From Bog-950 sp046329495 (lineage in GTDB: Bacteria; Bacteroidota; Bacteroidia; Chitinophagales; LD1): a stretch of 64,000 nucleotides of DNA. Location of the stretch: positions 1-64,000 of the forward strand of contig JAXLUO010000012.1 in assembly GCA_046329495.1 (NCBI GenBank), given 5' to 3'. The notes under the pieces were generated by a model, which made no database searches, was not told the origin of the DNA, and saw only the letters and a list, made by a program, of their open reading frames with translations. Made by a program: the position numbers and the translations under genes. Below, piece by piece: positions 62,724-64,000 of the stretch (position 1 is its first letter; every line of letters starts with the position of its first letter).

Positions 62724-62831
62724 AGGCGTCATTCTGGCGCAGGCCAGAATCTGTCTGTTCCGATGTATGCCTATGCATTTCCACTTTGTATTCATCCTAC
62801 AATCCTCTAATCCTACGAATCTTAGTTCAGA
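62724..62831 (+). repeat. GTCATTCTGGC repeat, copy 3 (long)
   Basis: AGGCGTCATTCTGGCGCAGG, GCCAGAATCTGTCTGTTCCG, then CATCCTACAATCCTC, TAATCCTACGAATCTTAGTT. Same orientation as copy 2, identical over the hairpin half and well conserved beyond it. Confidence 0.88.
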
Positions 62832-62918
62832 ATACGTCAACCCCGCCGCGAAAATGTTAAATCTTTAGTTTTATGCTAATTAAAAGGAATAAAAATTGAA
62901 AAATAAAAACTAAATAAC

Positions 62919-63817
62919 TATATTTATAGTCCGAACCTGTTCTTTGACATTACCGCAATACGTAAGGGGTATGAGGGCGTTGCCTTGCTGCCGGGTAATG
63001 GAGTATTTGCCTTTTCGCATTTACACCGCCGCTCAAAAAGTTTACACTTTTCTGTGAACTTTTTAAAAGGAGAGACGGATTTAGCCTCTCCAAGCGCTGC
63101 TTAAATCGTTAAAATCAACGCTTTTACCGCTTAAACGGCAAAATGGACCTAACGGAAAGTGTAAAGTTTACATTTCAATGTAAACTTTTGTAAACCTTTT
63201 ACCCATGCAGCGCCTATCGAAGGAATAACCGGTTAAGTCACCACCATGCCCGGCCTTAAACACATTAAAGTTCCGGAGATTTGTGCACGCAAAATCAACT
63301 GCACAAATGTGCACAAATGAAAACTCCGCTAATGTGTTTGGTTTCCAATTAGTAGAACTAATTCGCTGCGAGCAGTGAACTGAGAACCCTCTTTGCATAT
63401 AAAGGATTGTAAAGTCCCGGAAGGCACTAACTGCTTTGTCTGATTTCTGATCTCTGTTTTCTGTTCTCCAATTTCAGAAAGTGTAAAGGAGTGTAAAGTT
63501 AGTTTCGTTAAAATTCTTCGCGCCTTTGTGTGAAACATTCGTTTCTCTGCGTTTTAACACAAAAATTGCTCATATGAAAACTTCTGTAACTTGTGCACAA
63601 GCAAAAACTTGCACAAGCATGCACAAGCAGTGTGGATAACCCTCGAAAGTCGGGATAGAAGAATAATGCTTTGCTGCCTGGCCCCCTTCCGATATTTCGG
63701 AAAGGGTAGGGTAGCAAAGAGCATAAGCAAACAGCGAACTCATAACTCAACACTCCTAACTCAAAACTAACAAAGTGTAACCCTAACTTCAATGTAACCT
63801 TTTGTAACCTTTTTTCA
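62919..63817. repeat. Mosaic non-coding repeat, copy B
   Basis: Same block order as 5379-6014: block a 62919-62951, block b 63237-63318, block c 63437-63506, block d 63518-63641 (with TGTGGATAA at 63631-63639). The GTGTAA(A)CC-type word cluster occurs twice here, at 63157-63204 (GTGTAAAGTTTACATTTC) and at 63772-63817 (GTGTAACCCTAACTTC), against once in copy A. Between blocks the sequences are unrelated to copy A, so the family is a mosaic and not a simple duplication. Confidence 0.8.
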
Positions 63818-63952
63818 GATGGAAGGGGACCCAAATACCCAAAAACCGCGTAAATCATAGAAAATCAGTGTTTATCTGCGTTCCATTGCGTTTAATTGCC
63901 TGGGCTATTTACGTTCCTGTAAGAGGCTAAACTTTAGCTCATCATACTAAAC

Positions 63953-63980
63953 AAAAAGGCCCCCTTGCGGAGGCCTTTTT
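63953..63980. terminator. Terminator hairpin at the right edge
   Basis: AAAAAGGCC, 10-base loop, GGCCTTTTT. Symmetric A/T runs, so it can serve either strand; most likely it ends a gene that enters from the right. Confidence 0.75.
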
Positions 63981-64000
63981 TACTTGGTTGATTAGTGTTG

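Larger units (their letters stand above)
62571..64000. other. Gene-free end of the window
   Basis: No credible gene in this 1.4 kb; frames of 60-116 codons on both strands look random and cross repeats. It holds repeat copy 3 (62724-62831), mosaic repeat copy B (62919-63817), low-complexity filler (CATAACTCAACACTCCTAAC near 63740-63760; ATCTGCGTTCCATTGCGTTT near 63873-63892) and a terminator hairpin (63953-63980) that probably closes a gene beyond the right edge. Confidence 0.7.

Noticed and set aside
63168..63858. Three overlapping minus-strand frames of 69-116 codons near the right edge
   Set aside because: They cross the mosaic repeat and filler words; no signal, domain or codon pattern of the genome.

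Overview
The window looks like a chromosomal stretch of a Bacteroidota bacterium, probably close to the Chitinophagales/Sphingobacteriales; that rank is a guess from family content. The signs are many secreted proteins ending in type A sorting domains of the type IX secretion system (T9SS), promoters of the TTG-N19-TANNTTTG kind, few Shine-Dalgarno sequences, a fused FtcD, bacillithiol synthesis (bshC), and SprB-like and Ig-like adhesin modules. Base composition is moderate over the core genes and visibly more AT-rich at 3.4-5.1 kb and 57.3-59.4 kb.

Layout. 1-2.8 kb: an efflux operon on the minus strand (TetR regulator, TolC, RND adaptor cut by the window edge), with a matching 14-bp palindrome before tetR and before tolC. 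2.8-6.2 kb: an AT-rich secreted Sel1-repeat protein between two 76-bp direct repeats, then about 1 kb of mosaic non-coding repeat. 6.2-21.9 kb: housekeeping genes (def, M28 peptidase, ftcD, a T9SS M1 aminopeptidase, mazG, a giant NtrY-like kinase, bshC, nnr, NUDIX, pyrE, SRPBCC). 22-27.7 kb: an 1881-residue adhesin with 21 Ig-like modules. 27.8-38.9 kb: tRNA-Cys, folB, acyl-CoA dehydrogenase, dnaB, ung, a two-component system, tRNA-Arg, a conserved orphan gene, an S4 protein and ychF. 39-53 kb: a surface and secretion zone with a smaller paralogue of the adhesin, a lytic transglycosylase, msrB, a subtilisin, an SprB-repeat protein, a PHM-like copper monooxygenase and a small haem protein. 53.2-56.7 kb: recF, pdhA, a TPR protein and ribH.

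57.1-59.4 kb is the most unusual part. Three imperfect palindromes shaped like integron attC sites alternate with three small unrecognised genes, all on the minus strand. This looks like a short integron cassette array with no integrase in view. 59.5-62.8 kb: a four-gene block (VOC protein, AraC regulator, Crp/Fnr regulator, SDR oxidoreductase) lies between direct copies of a 110-bp repeat, and one 14-bp palindrome sits before both the Crp/Fnr gene and the SDR gene. 62.8-64 kb holds no convincing gene but carries a second copy of the mosaic repeat seen at 5.4-6.0 kb.

How the genes work together. Seven proteins carry T9SS tails and would be exported to the surface or medium: two proteases, two Ig-like adhesins, one SprB-repeat protein and two proteins with haem-type motifs. 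The two operator pairs suggest self-limiting local regulators, one for drug efflux and one for a reductase. The rest is a typical metabolic and DNA-maintenance core. All functions are read from motifs; no database search was possible.
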